From the NCBI GenBank assembly GCA_012728915.1, contig JAAYEC010000022.1:36766-100765 (forward strand): 64,000 nucleotides of DNA, read 5' to 3'. Below the pieces are notes generated by a model. The model worked only from the letters and a program-made list of their open reading frames with translations. It ran no database searches and was not told the origin of the DNA. The translations under genes and the position numbers were made by a program. This document shows positions 42,543 through 51,291 of the stretch, piece after piece. Each line of letters starts with the position of its first letter. Position 1 is the stretch's first letter. The stretch is from Deltaproteobacteria bacterium (lineage in GTDB: Bacteria; Desulfobacterota; Syntrophia; Syntrophales; UBA2192).

Positions 42543-44300
42543 ATGATTAAACGGTTCGTGAAAAACATCGAGATCCGGCTGGCCGAAACCGCAGGCTTCT
42601 GCATGGGTGTGCGCAGGGCCGTCGACATGGTCCTCGACTTGGCCCAGCACAAGGGCGACCGCAGGATCTACACCTATGGACCCCTGATCCACAACCCCCA
42701 GACGGTGGAGCTGCTGAGGAGGCGGGGGATCATCCCCGTGCAGGACCTGGACGGGATCGAGGAGGGCACGACCGTGATCATCCGCGCCCACGGCGTCTCG
42801 CCGCAGGAGCGGGAAATCCTCAAGAAAAAGGGGGCCATGATCATCGACGCCACCTGCCCGAAGGTGGGCCGCGTCCAGTCGGTGATCAAGAAGCATGCCG
42901 CGCGGGACTACCGGATTGTCATCGTAGGCGACGCGGAACACCCCGAGGTGAACGGCCTCCTGGGCTATTCCGACGGGCGCGGCATCGTCGTCAGCAGCCG
43001 CGAGGAAGCGGACCGCCTGCCGGTCATGGAGAAGGCCTGCGTTGTGGCCCAGACGACGCAGAGCCTGGACGAGTACCGGGCCGTCGTCGAAAAGATCCTC
43101 GAACGCGTCCCCGAGACGGTCGTCTTTGATACGGTCTGCGACTCCACGGAGAAACGCCAGGCCGAGATCAAGGAGCTGGCCTGTGCCATGGATGCCGTGT
43201 TCATCGTGGGAGGCCGCGACAGCGCCAACACCCGGCGCCTGGCGCAGATCGCGGAATCCATGGGCACCCCCACCTTCCACATCGAGACGGCGGAGGAAAT
43301 CCGGGACGTGGAACTCGGGCAGTACGACCGCATCGGGATCTCCGCCGGGGCCTCGACACCGAACTGGATCATCGAGCGGGCCGTCGACACGATCCGGAAC
43401 GCGCGACTGGGGGCCGACGCGCGCGGCTGGTTCGTGACCCTGTGGCTTGCCTCGGTGCGCACCGACGTCTACTCGGCCCTCGGCGCGGCCTGCCTGGCCC
43501 TTGCGGCCCAGTACCTCCAGGGCGTCTCCATCAGCATCCTGCAGCTCCTCATGGCGTCCTTCTACGTGTTCTCCGTCCACACCCTCAACCGTTTCGTCGA
43601 CCGGGAGGTGAGCGGACTGAGGGGGACGTTCCGCGAGGAGGCCTACGCACAGCACGCCCGGGTCTTCGTCGTCGCCGCGTTTCTCAGCATGCTGATCTCC
43701 CTGGGGCTTGCCAGCATGATCGGCCCGGTGCCCTGGCTCATGCTCGCCGTCGTCACCCTCGTCGGGGCCCTGTACAACATGCGGATCTTCCCGAGGGGGT
43801 GGCGTTTCCGGCGGCTTCGCGACCTGCCGGGAACAAAGAATTTCTTCATGGCCTCCGCCTGGGCCCTCGTCATCGCCGTCATCCCATACGTGGGGTGGCC
43901 GCTCGACGTCTCGGCGGACATGGTCGTGGCGGCGCTCTTCGTCTTCTCGGTCGTGTTCGTCCGGTCGTCCCTCTCGGACCTCATCGAGATCCAGAGCGAT
44001 CGCCTGCTGGGACGAGAGACCATCCCCGTCGTCATCGGGGAGGCCAGGACCCGACGGCTCCTCGATGCCATCTCCCTGTTCCTGGCGCTGCTGCTCGTGC
44101 TGTCGTACCCCCTCAAGTGGACGACATCGCTCAGTTTCACGCTGCTGTCCTGCGTATATTACATGTGGATTTGTTTCGAGCTTTGTGATAGAAGAACGGC
44201 GCTTTCCGCGGCCGTCATCAACGGACTGCTTGAAACCAACTATGTTCTCGCGGGGTTATGCACAATGGGCTGGCTGATCGCCCTGCAGCTGCTCCGATGA
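42543..44300 (+). CDS. ispH: Fusion of IspH (HMBPP reductase) with a UbiA-type prenyltransferase domain
   Basis: 585 residues, about twice the usual IspH length. Residues 1-290 are a complete IspH with the three cluster cysteines C20 (GFCMGVRRAV), C105 (DATCPKVGRV) and C199 (DTVCDSTEKRQ), plus the E-x-T-like active region (VVAQTTQSLDEY); it makes IPP and DMAPP. From about 300 there is a polytopic membrane domain of about eight helices with both UbiA hallmarks: N349-x3-D353 (LNRFVDREVSGLRG) and D479...D486 (DLIEIQSDRLLGRETIPV), the Mg-diphosphate sites. The frame is open throughout with no internal start signal. It follows tlyA, and its stop overlaps the start of the next gene. The prenyl acceptor is unknown. 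Confidence 0.9.
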   Translation: MIKRFVKNIEIRLAETAGFCMGVRRAVDMVLDLAQHKGDRRIYTYGPLIHNPQTVELLRRRGIIPVQDLDGIEEGTTVIIRAHGVSPQEREILKKKGAMIIDATCPKVGRVQSVIKKHAARDYRIVIVGDAEHPEVNGLLGYSDGRGIVVSSREEADRLPVMEKACVVAQTTQSLDEYRAVVEKILERVPETVVFDTVCDSTEKRQAEIKELACAMDAVFIVGGRDSANTRRLAQIAESMGTPTFHIETAEEIRDVELGQYDRIGISAGASTPNWIIERAVDTIRNARLGADARGWFVTLWLASVRTDVYSALGAACLALAAQYLQGVSISILQLLMASFYVFSVHTLNRFVDREVSGLRGTFREEAYAQHARVFVVAAFLSMLISLGLASMIGPVPWLMLAVVTLVGALYNMRIFPRGWRFRRLRDLPGTKNFFMASAWALVIAVIPYVGWPLDVSADMVVAALFVFSVVFVRSSLSDLIEIQSDRLLGRETIPVVIGEARTRRLLDAISLFLALLLVLSYPLKWTTSLSFTLLSCVYYMWICFELCDRRTALSAAVINGLLETNYVLAGLCTMGWLIALQLLR

Positions 44301-44911
44301 GGACCGGGGGAATCTTGAAGAGGAATTCAGCGGCGGCCCTGGTTGCCCTGGCCGTCTGCTCCGCCTGGCTCCTGGCCGGCTGCGAAGGCCTGCGGTTCGT
44401 GCAGGCGGCCGAGGAGGCGAAGGATTTTCACCCGAGAAGCGTCGGGGTGCTGCCGGCCGATGTCGGCATATACAAGGATGCGGGCGGCAGGATAGACGAC
44501 ATCATCACCGAGGTGCTGAGCGGGACGAAGTGGTACGCCGCGGTGATCGGCGGGGCGGAGATCCGCAAGCGGATCGATGCGGACGAGGAGCTTCGCAAAT
44601 CCGTCGATGTGTACCTAGCGAAGCTTCGGGAGCTGAACTTCTCGGATCCGGAGCTCTGCAAGGTAATCGCCGAGTTCTGCGGGATCGAGGCCGTCCTCAT
44701 CCCCACCGTCGATGTCTGGGAGTACACGATGCTCGGCGGCGACAAGGTCGCGCGGGTGGGTCTCTCGATGCGGCTCGTCGACACGAAGACGGGGAAGACC
44801 ATGTGGAGGGCCGGGCACCAGGTCACGGAGGAATACCGGTTCCTCAAGCCTGAGCTTGCCGCCATGGGACGCGCCATGGTCCGCAAGATGGTGGACCGAA
44901 TGCCGCATTAG
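44297..44911 (+). CDS. Predicted outer-membrane lipoprotein, CsgG/DUF799-like fold
   Basis: 204 residues. The lipoprotein signal (ALVALAVCSAWLLAGC, C29) is followed by a domain beginning RSVGVLPADVGIYKDAGG and ending with VARVGLSMRLVDTKTGKTMW, a layout like the nucleotide-independent lipoproteins related to CsgG and DUF799. I cannot place it firmly. The ATG at 44297 overlaps the ispH-UbiA stop (ATGA), so translation is coupled. It may be the last gene of the isoprenoid operon. Conserved linkage would be needed to argue a shared role. Confidence 0.72.
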   Translation: MRTGGILKRNSAAALVALAVCSAWLLAGCEGLRFVQAAEEAKDFHPRSVGVLPADVGIYKDAGGRIDDIITEVLSGTKWYAAVIGGAEIRKRIDADEELRKSVDVYLAKLRELNFSDPELCKVIAEFCGIEAVLIPTVDVWEYTMLGGDKVARVGLSMRLVDTKTGKTMWRAGHQVTEEYRFLKPELAAMGRAMVRKMVDRMPH

Positions 44912-44993
44912 GAGCGAAGTCCCCCGGCATCGGGTTTATGGCTTCAGGCACAGGGCAAGAAAGGAATTTCCGCCGATCGCCCTTCGGATGAAC

Positions 44994-45022
44994 ATGACAG
45001 ATGCGGCAAGAATGATTATATT
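44994..45022 (+). promoter_or_regulatory. Sigma-70-type promoter before the NifU-like gene
   Basis: ATGACA (44994-44999), 17-base spacer, TATATT (45017-45022), 76 bases before the ATG at 45099. Confidence 0.5.
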
Positions 45023-45098
45023 CAGACTTGGAGACCCTTAGCCCCCGGACGCGATGGAGCCGGGCGGAATCAATAACGGGGTCCGAGGAAAAAGAACG

Positions 45099-45320
45099 AT
45101 GAAAGAAAAAGTCCAGGCTGCGCTGGATCAGATCCGGCCCAGCCTTCAACGTGACGGGGGGGACGTGGAGTTGGTGGATGTAACCGGGGACGGGATCGTG
45201 AAGGTGAAGCTCACGGGCCGCTGCCACGGATGTCCCATGTCCCAGATGACCCTGAAAATGGGAATCGAGCGGCTGCTGAAAATGAACGTCCCCGAAGTGA
45301 AGGCCGTCGAGTCCGTGTAG
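45099..45320 (+). CDS. NifU C-terminal-domain (Nfu-type) Fe-S scaffold protein
   Basis: 73 residues: [20 protein letters not shown], then the cluster-binding [18 protein letters not shown] (C-x-x-C). This is the complete Nfu domain, which binds a [4Fe-4S] cluster between two subunits and hands it to target enzymes. The ATG at 45099 starts the conserved helix; an earlier in-frame start at 45054 adds unconserved residues. It precedes a ferredoxin, a sensible Fe-S neighbour. Confidence 0.92.
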   Translation: MKEKVQAALDQIRPSLQRDGGDVELVDVTGDGIVKVKLTGRCHGCPMSQMTLKMGIERLLKMNVPEVKAVESV

Positions 45321-45599
<279 letters not shown>

Positions 45600-45722
45600 T
45601 CCCGTCGCACCGGCCGTATGAAACGAGGGGAAGGGCGCCCGCTCCCCTCTTTCTTTTTTTGTGTCGACAGGCCCGGTGGGCGGGCGACGACCCGATTGTC
45701 CCCGGAGGAATGCCGATCGGTC

Positions 45723-46367
45723 ATGGCAGGCTGGTTCATTACGTTTGAGGGCGTCGAAGGGTCCGGGAAATCCACCCAGATCCGCCTCGCGGGAGATTTG
45801 CTGCAGGAGCTCGGTCTGCCGTTCGTCCTGACCCAGGAGCCCGGCGGCACCCCCCTGGGGGAGCGCATCCGGGAGATCCTTCTCAACCGCGGAGACTTCG
45901 ACATCTCGGGCGAGGCCGAGATGTTTCTCTTCGCCGCGGCCCGGGCCCAGCACACCGATGCCGTGATCCGTCCCGCCCTGGAGGCGGGGAAGATCGTCCT
46001 CTGCGACCGGTTTACCGACGCCACAATCGCCTACCAGGCCTACGGCCGGGGACTCTCCCTGGAGTCCGTCCGGGAGGTCTGCCGCATGGCCTCGCGGGGG
46101 CTGGCTCCCCACCTCACCCTCCTGTTCGATCTTCCCGTGGAAACGGGCCTGGAGAGGGCATTCAGGAGAATCGCCGGCCGCGAGGGGAATCTCCGCGAGG
46201 ACCGTTTCGAGCGGGAGCGCCTCGATTTTCACCGTCGCATCCGAGAGGGCTACCTCGCCATCGCCCGCCAGGAGCCGGGCCGGGTGAAGATCATCGACGC
46301 CTCCGGGGGCATCGAGCCCACCCGGCAGGAGGTCCAATCGCTACTGTCGGCGTTCCTGGGAGTGTGA
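45723..46367 (+). CDS. tmk: Thymidylate kinase
   Basis: 214 residues. P-loop GVEGSGKST, the DRF/Y-type substrate motif CDRFTDATIAYQAYGRG, and the lid region with GREGNLREDRFE. It phosphorylates dTMP to dTDP. The ATG at 45723 gives the usual N-terminus MAGWFITFEG; a longer frame adds an unrelated stretch. GGAGGA lies about 14 bases upstream, somewhat far. tmk-holB-PSP1-metG is a common gene order. Confidence 0.95.
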   Translation: MAGWFITFEGVEGSGKSTQIRLAGDLLQELGLPFVLTQEPGGTPLGERIREILLNRGDFDISGEAEMFLFAAARAQHTDAVIRPALEAGKIVLCDRFTDATIAYQAYGRGLSLESVREVCRMASRGLAPHLTLLFDLPVETGLERAFRRIAGREGNLREDRFERERLDFHRRIREGYLAIARQEPGRVKIIDASGGIEPTRQEVQSLLSAFLGV

Positions 46368-46370
46368 CCC

Positions 46371-47402
46371 ATGTCGTTTGCGAACCTCTACGGCCAGGAT
46401 GGACCCATCGATGTCCTGAAACGCGCCGTGGAGAAGCGGCGTGTCCCCCACGCCTTTCTCTTCTACGGGGCCGAGGGCGTCGGAAAGCGCACCGCGGCGC
46501 TTGCCCTTGCCAAGGCGCTCAACTGCGAAAGGGGCGGTGGCGATGCCTGTGATGCCTGCGCCTCATGCCGGAAGATCGACAAGGGGAACCACCCGGATCT
46601 CGTCGTGATCGAGCCTGAGGGCCAGTTTATCAAGGTGGCCGACATCAAGGAGCTCCAGGAACGGATGCGGTTCCGTCCCCTCGAGGGGACCCGGCGTGTC
46701 GTGATCATCAACGACGCGGAGCGCATGAACGCCACGTCGGCCAACTCCCTTCTCAAGACCCTCGAGGAGCCTTCGGCCGTCAACGTCTTTCTCCTCGTTT
46801 CGTCACGCCCGCACCTGTTGCCCATGACGATCCTGTCGCGCTGCCATCGCCTGCGCTTCAACCCCGTCCCGCGGGACGTGATCGCGGCCTTTCTGGAGCG
46901 GGAGCACGGCCTTGCGCCCGAGCGGGCCCGGATCCTGGCCTCGTCGTCCGGAGGGAGTATCGGCCGGGCCATCAGCCTGCACCGGGGCGACTACATCGCT
47001 CGGCGGGACGGCCTGCTGGACCGGGTTGCGCGGGGAAGCCTCGACCCCATGGCCTGTCTCGACCTGGCCGGGCGCCTGGCCGGGGAAAAGGAGGACATCC
47101 TCGAGGCCCTCGACATCCTGAAATCCTGGTATCGGGACCTGCTCGTCTTCCGGGAAACGGGGGATGCCGGAGCGCTCATCCACCGCGACCGGGCCGGCGA
47201 CATCCTTCGCCTCGCGCCCGCGATGAGCGGGGAGTCGATCCTGGCGGCCTTCCGGGAGATCCGCGGGGCCGCCGAGGCCATCGAGCGCAACGCGAATAAA
47301 CCATTGACTTTGGAGACGATGGTCTTTACATTGTTTGCCGACAAGGCCAATTTCGTTGAAGATTCCCGCCGCGGCCCACGCGCCGCGGGGCCGGGAAGGT
47401 GA
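46371..47402 (+). CDS. holB: DNA polymerase III delta' subunit
   Basis: 343 residues, AAA+ clamp-loader subunit. A degenerate P-loop (GAEGVGKRTAALALAKAL), a zinc knuckle (CDACASC), the SRC-type motif ILSRCHRLRF and the ANSLLKTLEEP block match HolB. It helps load the beta clamp. It starts three bases after tmk. Its 3' end overlaps the ribosome site of the next gene. Confidence 0.92.
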   Translation: MSFANLYGQDGPIDVLKRAVEKRRVPHAFLFYGAEGVGKRTAALALAKALNCERGGGDACDACASCRKIDKGNHPDLVVIEPEGQFIKVADIKELQERMRFRPLEGTRRVVIINDAERMNATSANSLLKTLEEPSAVNVFLLVSSRPHLLPMTILSRCHRLRFNPVPRDVIAAFLEREHGLAPERARILASSSGGSIGRAISLHRGDYIARRDGLLDRVARGSLDPMACLDLAGRLAGEKEDILEALDILKSWYRDLLVFRETGDAGALIHRDRAGDILRLAPAMSGESILAAFREIRGAAEAIERNANKPLTLETMVFTLFADKANFVEDSRRGPRAAGPGR

Positions 47403-47409
47403 AGCCGAC

Positions 47410-48282
47410 GTGAGACACATCGTAGGCGTCCGGGCGGAAAAGGAGGGAAGGGTCCTCAACTTCCAGACCACGGACGGAACCCTGAAAAAGAACGACGCGG
47501 TCATCGTCCACGCGGAAAACGGGCTTTGCGTGGGGGTTGTGGTCACGCAGAGCAGGGCCGTCCCCCTGCACCTGCTGCCGACGGACATCCGGAGCATCGT
47601 ACGCAGGTGCAGCGACGGGGACCTCCGCACGCTCGAACAGAACCGGAAGCTCGAGCGCGACGCGCGGGATTTCTGCTTCGGCCGCATCCGGGAGCGCCGC
47701 CTTCCCATGAAACTCGTCGGCGTAGATTGCCTCTTTGACCGAAGCAAGCTCATCTTCTTCTTCACCGCCGAGAACCGCGTGGATTTCCGCGAGCTGGTGA
47801 AGGACCTCGTCCAGAGGTTCAAGACGCGGATCGAGCTGAGGCAGATCGGGGCCCGCAACGAGTCCCGGATCTTCGGCGGGCTCGGGGTCTGCGGTCAGAA
47901 GATCTGCTGCACCAGTTTCCTCTACAATCTCGACCGCGTTTCCGTGAAGATGGCCAAGGAGCAGAACATGCCGCTCAACCCGGAGAAGATATCGGGGTTG
48001 TGCGGCCGCTTGATGTGCTGCCTGGCCTTCGAGTACGACTCGTACCTGGACATGAAGCGCGGGATGCCCAAGTGCGGCAGGCGCGTCGGGATCGCCCAGG
48101 GGGGATCGGGGAAGGTTATCCGCCAGAACATCCTCAAGGGGACCCTGGCCGTCTACACCGAGGAGGGCAAGGAAGTCGAGGTCGAGATCAAGGACCTCAG
48201 AGAGCCCCAGCCCCTGCCGGCCCCGCCTGCCGACGGCCCCTCTCCCAGGGGCCCGAAAAACGGGGCAAGGGGACAGCGCTGA
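47410..48282 (+). CDS. PSP1-domain protein (RicT/YaaT-like)
   Basis: 290 residues from the GTG at 47410. The PSP1 domain carries the conserved cysteines VCGQKICCTSFLYN and GLCGRLMCCLAFEYDSY, in other members ligands for a [4Fe-4S] cluster or metal. In Bacillus the relative RicT acts in an RNA-decay and phosphorelay complex; in proteobacteria the role is uncertain. The C-terminus is Pro-rich. GGAAGGTGA at the end of holB serves as ribosome site. Conserved position between holB and metG supports the call. Confidence 0.88.
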   Translation: MRHIVGVRAEKEGRVLNFQTTDGTLKKNDAVIVHAENGLCVGVVVTQSRAVPLHLLPTDIRSIVRRCSDGDLRTLEQNRKLERDARDFCFGRIRERRLPMKLVGVDCLFDRSKLIFFFTAENRVDFRELVKDLVQRFKTRIELRQIGARNESRIFGGLGVCGQKICCTSFLYNLDRVSVKMAKEQNMPLNPEKISGLCGRLMCCLAFEYDSYLDMKRGMPKCGRRVGIAQGGSGKVIRQNILKGTLAVYTEEGKEVEVEIKDLREPQPLPAPPADGPSPRGPKNGARGQR

Positions 48283-48400
48283 GGGCCCCGCCGCGCCCCG
48301 GCGGGGGAGCGGCCCGTCAACCGATTCCGGCTCGAGCGATGACTGCGCCCGGCTCCTCTTCGCGGGGATCGGGCGAGGGGGAAAGAAAGGAGGGCCAGCC

Positions 48401-50311
48401 GTGTCCGCCCCGTCCGAGAACAAGGTCTTTTACGTCACGACACCCATCTACTACGTCAACGCCTCGCCCCACATCGGGCACGCCTACACAACGATCGTGG
48501 GCGACGTCATGGCCCGATTTTATCGTATGTCGGGCTACGACGTCTTCTTCATGACGGGCACCGACGAGCACGGCGACAAGATCGCCGAGGCGGCCCGGAA
48601 GAACAACGAGACGCCCAAGGCCTTCACCGACCGCATCAGCGGCCAGTTCCGGGCCCTCTGGCCCCAGCTGGCCGTCACCAACGACTACTTCATCCGGACG
48701 ACCGACGCCGACCACGTCCGGACGGTGCAGTACATCCTCCGGAAGGTCTACGACGCGGGCGACATCTACTTCGGCGAGTACGGCGGCCACTACTGCGTGG
48801 GCTGCGAACGCTTCTACACCGAAACGGAGCTCGTCGACGGCAAGTGCCCCGACCACCAGACGGTCCCCGAGTTCCGCAAGGAGAGCAACTACTTCTTCAG
48901 GATGAGCAAGTACCAGCAGTGGCTCATCCGGTACATCCACGACAACCCCGACTTCATCCGGCCCGAGCGCTACAAGAACGAAGTGCTCGCTTTCCTGCAG
49001 CAGCCCCTGGAGGATCTCTGCATCTCGCGGCCCAAGACTCGCCTGACCTGGGGCATCGAGATCCCCTGGGACAAGGACTACGTTACCTACGTCTGGTTCG
49101 ACGCGCTCATCAACTACGTCACGGGCATCGGCTACCCGGACGGCAAGGACTTCGGCAAGTACTGGGCCGCCAGCGAGCACCTCATCGCCAAGGACATCGT
49201 CAAGCCCCACGGCATCTACTGGCCCACGATGCTCAAGTCCGCCGGGATCGGGCCCTACAGGAACCTCAACGTCCACGGCTACTGGAACGTGGACGCCAGC
49301 AAGATGTCCAAGAGCCTGGGCAACGTGGTGCGCCCGCTGGATCTGAAGGACAAGTACGGCCTCGACGCCTTCCGCTACTTCCTGCTTCGCGACATGGTCT
49401 TCGGGCTCGACTCGAGCTTCAGCGAGGAGGCCCTCGTCCAGCGGATCAACTCGGATCTGGCCAACGACCTGGGTAACCTCGTGAGCCGGGTTGTCGCCAT
49501 GGACGTCAAGTATTTCAAAGGGACGGTCCCGGTGCCCGGGACCCTCGAGGAGAGGGACCGAAAACTGACTGACGCGGCGGCCAGGACGCTCGCCGAGATG
49601 GAGCAGTTCTTCCGGGAGCTCACCTTCCACAAGGTGCTCATCTCGGTGTGGGAGTTCATCAACGCCGCCAACAAGTACATCGTGGAAAACGAACCCTGGA
49701 CGCTCGCCAGGGACCCCGGGAAGGGCGGCCGTCTCGGGACGGTCATCTACAACCTCATGGAGTCCCTGAGGCTCACGGCCTATTTCATCCACCCCTTCAT
49801 GCCCGACACGGCGCGCAGGATCCTCGACCAGATCGGGCTTTCGGAGGTGAAGGAATTCAAGCTCGACGACATCCGCAGCTGGGGCGGGATCGGGCCGGGG
49901 CTTTCCGTCACGCGGGGCGAAGCCCTTTTCCCGAGGGTGGAGTACAGGAAGGAGGAAGAGCCGCCGGCGAGGAGCTTCGAGATGCTCCCCGAGATCACCT
50001 GGGACGACTTCGGCAAGATCGACCTGCGCGTGGCGAAGGTTCTCGAGGCCGAGGCCGTGCCCAAATCGAACAAGCTCATGAGACTCAAGATCGACTGCGG
50101 CGAGGTTCGCACCATCGTGGCGGGGATCCTGCAGAACTACAGGCCCGAGGAGATGGTGGGGCGCTCGATCGTCGTCGTCGTGAACCTCAAGCCCACGAAG
50201 CTCATGGGCGTCGAGAGCCGCGGGATGCTCCTGGCCACCGACACCGAGGGAGGCGGCCTGGCCCTCGTCGGCCTCGACCGGGACGCGCCGCCGGGCGCGA
50301 AGGTGCGATAA
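48401..50311 (+). CDS. metG: Methionyl-tRNA synthetase
   Basis: 636 residues. Class I signature ASPHIGHAYTT, zinc knuckle CVGCERFYTETELVDGKCPD, the KMSKS loop KMSKSLGN, an anticodon-binding helical domain and a C-terminal Trbp111-type tRNA-binding domain (IDLRVAKVLEAEAVPKSNKL). It charges tRNA-Met for initiation and elongation. The GTG at 48401 follows GGAGGGCCAGCC. It ends the tmk-holB-PSP1-metG group. Confidence 0.97.
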   Translation: MSAPSENKVFYVTTPIYYVNASPHIGHAYTTIVGDVMARFYRMSGYDVFFMTGTDEHGDKIAEAARKNNETPKAFTDRISGQFRALWPQLAVTNDYFIRTTDADHVRTVQYILRKVYDAGDIYFGEYGGHYCVGCERFYTETELVDGKCPDHQTVPEFRKESNYFFRMSKYQQWLIRYIHDNPDFIRPERYKNEVLAFLQQPLEDLCISRPKTRLTWGIEIPWDKDYVTYVWFDALINYVTGIGYPDGKDFGKYWAASEHLIAKDIVKPHGIYWPTMLKSAGIGPYRNLNVHGYWNVDASKMSKSLGNVVRPLDLKDKYGLDAFRYFLLRDMVFGLDSSFSEEALVQRINSDLANDLGNLVSRVVAMDVKYFKGTVPVPGTLEERDRKLTDAAARTLAEMEQFFRELTFHKVLISVWEFINAANKYIVENEPWTLARDPGKGGRLGTVIYNLMESLRLTAYFIHPFMPDTARRILDQIGLSEVKEFKLDDIRSWGGIGPGLSVTRGEALFPRVEYRKEEEPPARSFEMLPEITWDDFGKIDLRVAKVLEAEAVPKSNKLMRLKIDCGEVRTIVAGILQNYRPEEMVGRSIVVVVNLKPTKLMGVESRGMLLATDTEGGGLALVGLDRDAPPGAKVR

Positions 50312-50423
50312 AGGCGGGAGCCAGGGGGAGTCACGAATCGCATCGAACGTCTGCCTTACGTTCTGGATCCATCCCGGAAACGATGGAATCCGTGTCCCCT
50401 GCCGAGGCGCCCGGCAAAACGGG

Positions 50424-50452
50424 TTGACACCTTCCCACAACTTGCCTAGTAT
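50424..50452 (+). promoter_or_regulatory. Sigma-70-type promoter of the FMN-binding protein gene
   Basis: TTGACA (50424-50429), 17-base spacer, TAGTAT (50447-50452). The leader before the ATG at 50569 is about 110 bases. Confidence 0.65.
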
Positions 50453-50568
50453 GCTCTGTGCGCCGTCAGGATTCGCTCCGGTCCGCAACAGGCCGGAACT
50501 CCGGCAGGACGAGCCGATACGGTCTGCCGGGATCTGCGGCGCCAAACTGATGGAGGGAGGTACCGCGA

Positions 50569-50979
50569 ATGAAGCTTTCGAACTATTTCGACAAGGTGAA
50601 AGGGTTCGGCACGCTGTCCACGGCTGATTCCAAGGGAAACGTCAACGCATCGGCGATTTCGAAGCCCTTCGTCGTTGACGAGGGCACGGTGGCCTTCGTC
50701 ATGACGAACAACCTGACCCACCGGAACCTTCGGTCCAATCCCCGGGCGGCGTATTTCTTCATTGAAAAGAGTGAAAAGTACGACGGGGTCCGTCTCCACC
50801 TCACCAAGATCAGGGAGTCGAGGGACATGGCAGCCATCGAGGAGATCCGGAAAAAGCGCTACCCCATTTTCAGCACGAAGTACAGCCAGGCGTCCAAATA
50901 CGCCGTCTACTTCAACGTGGACAAGGTCCTGCCTCTGGTGGCGGCGGGCGTGCTGAAGCGCGGTGTTACGCAGCAGTAG
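50569..50979 (+). CDS. Pyridoxamine-5'-phosphate-oxidase-like FMN-binding protein
   Basis: 136-residue split-barrel protein: GTLSTADSKGNVNASAISKP, then FVMTNNLTHRNLRSNPRAAY and IEKSEKYDGVRLHLTKI, the pattern of small FMN/heme/F420-binding proteins of the PNPOx-like fold. The exact cofactor and substrate are not given by the sequence. GGAGGGAGG precedes the ATG. It is a single gene with its own promoter, ended by a terminator about 235 bases downstream. Confidence 0.82.
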   Translation: MKLSNYFDKVKGFGTLSTADSKGNVNASAISKPFVVDEGTVAFVMTNNLTHRNLRSNPRAAYFFIEKSEKYDGVRLHLTKIRESRDMAAIEEIRKKRYPIFSTKYSQASKYAVYFNVDKVLPLVAAGVLKRGVTQQ

Positions 50980-50981
50980 AC

Positions 50982-51173
50982 AGCGGTGATGGGGGTTCCG
51001 GGGAAAGACGCAGAGACAAGTTCATCCTGACGCACTTGTTTGACGGCCGCATCAATACCATGGAAGATTTGAGCAAAGCCCGGCCGGATAATCCAGTCGG
51101 GCTCTGTTTCAACTGCGAAGGGGACTCCCTGGCAATGTACCACAACCGGTATCCCCTGCTCACACCCTTCTGA
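50982..51173 (+). other. Open stretch without start, possible gene remnant
   Basis: Between the FMN-binding protein and the terminator, one frame is open for 63 codons (FILTHLFDGRINTMEDLSKA...) to a TGA at 51171. It has no ribosome site and no start before an internal ATG at 51060. I recognise no family. It may be a remnant or chance; the rest of the gap is blank. Confidence 0.3.
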
Positions 51174-51212
51174 AGGCAGTGACCGTCTCCCCCGCCGGTC
51201 GTCATGATAAGC

Positions 51213-51245
51213 AAAAGGCCCGTGAGGCCCACCGCGGGCTTTTTT
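51213..51245. terminator. Bidirectional Rho-independent terminator
   Basis: GCCCG (51218-51222) pairs with CGGGC (51235-51239) with a nested GTG/CAC pair in the loop. TTTTTT follows on the plus strand, and AAAA (51213-51216) gives a T-run on the minus strand. It serves the FMN-binding protein gene and the converging fba. Confidence 0.78.
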
Positions 51246-51291
51246 GCGTTTTCACTTCCGCCCCGGCTGCCGGTACCCGATATCTTGCTTG

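Noticed and set aside
41052..43655. Minus-strand frame of about 870 codons opposite dxs, tlyA and ispH
   Set aside because: Antisense to three clear genes with typical GC-rich shadow composition.
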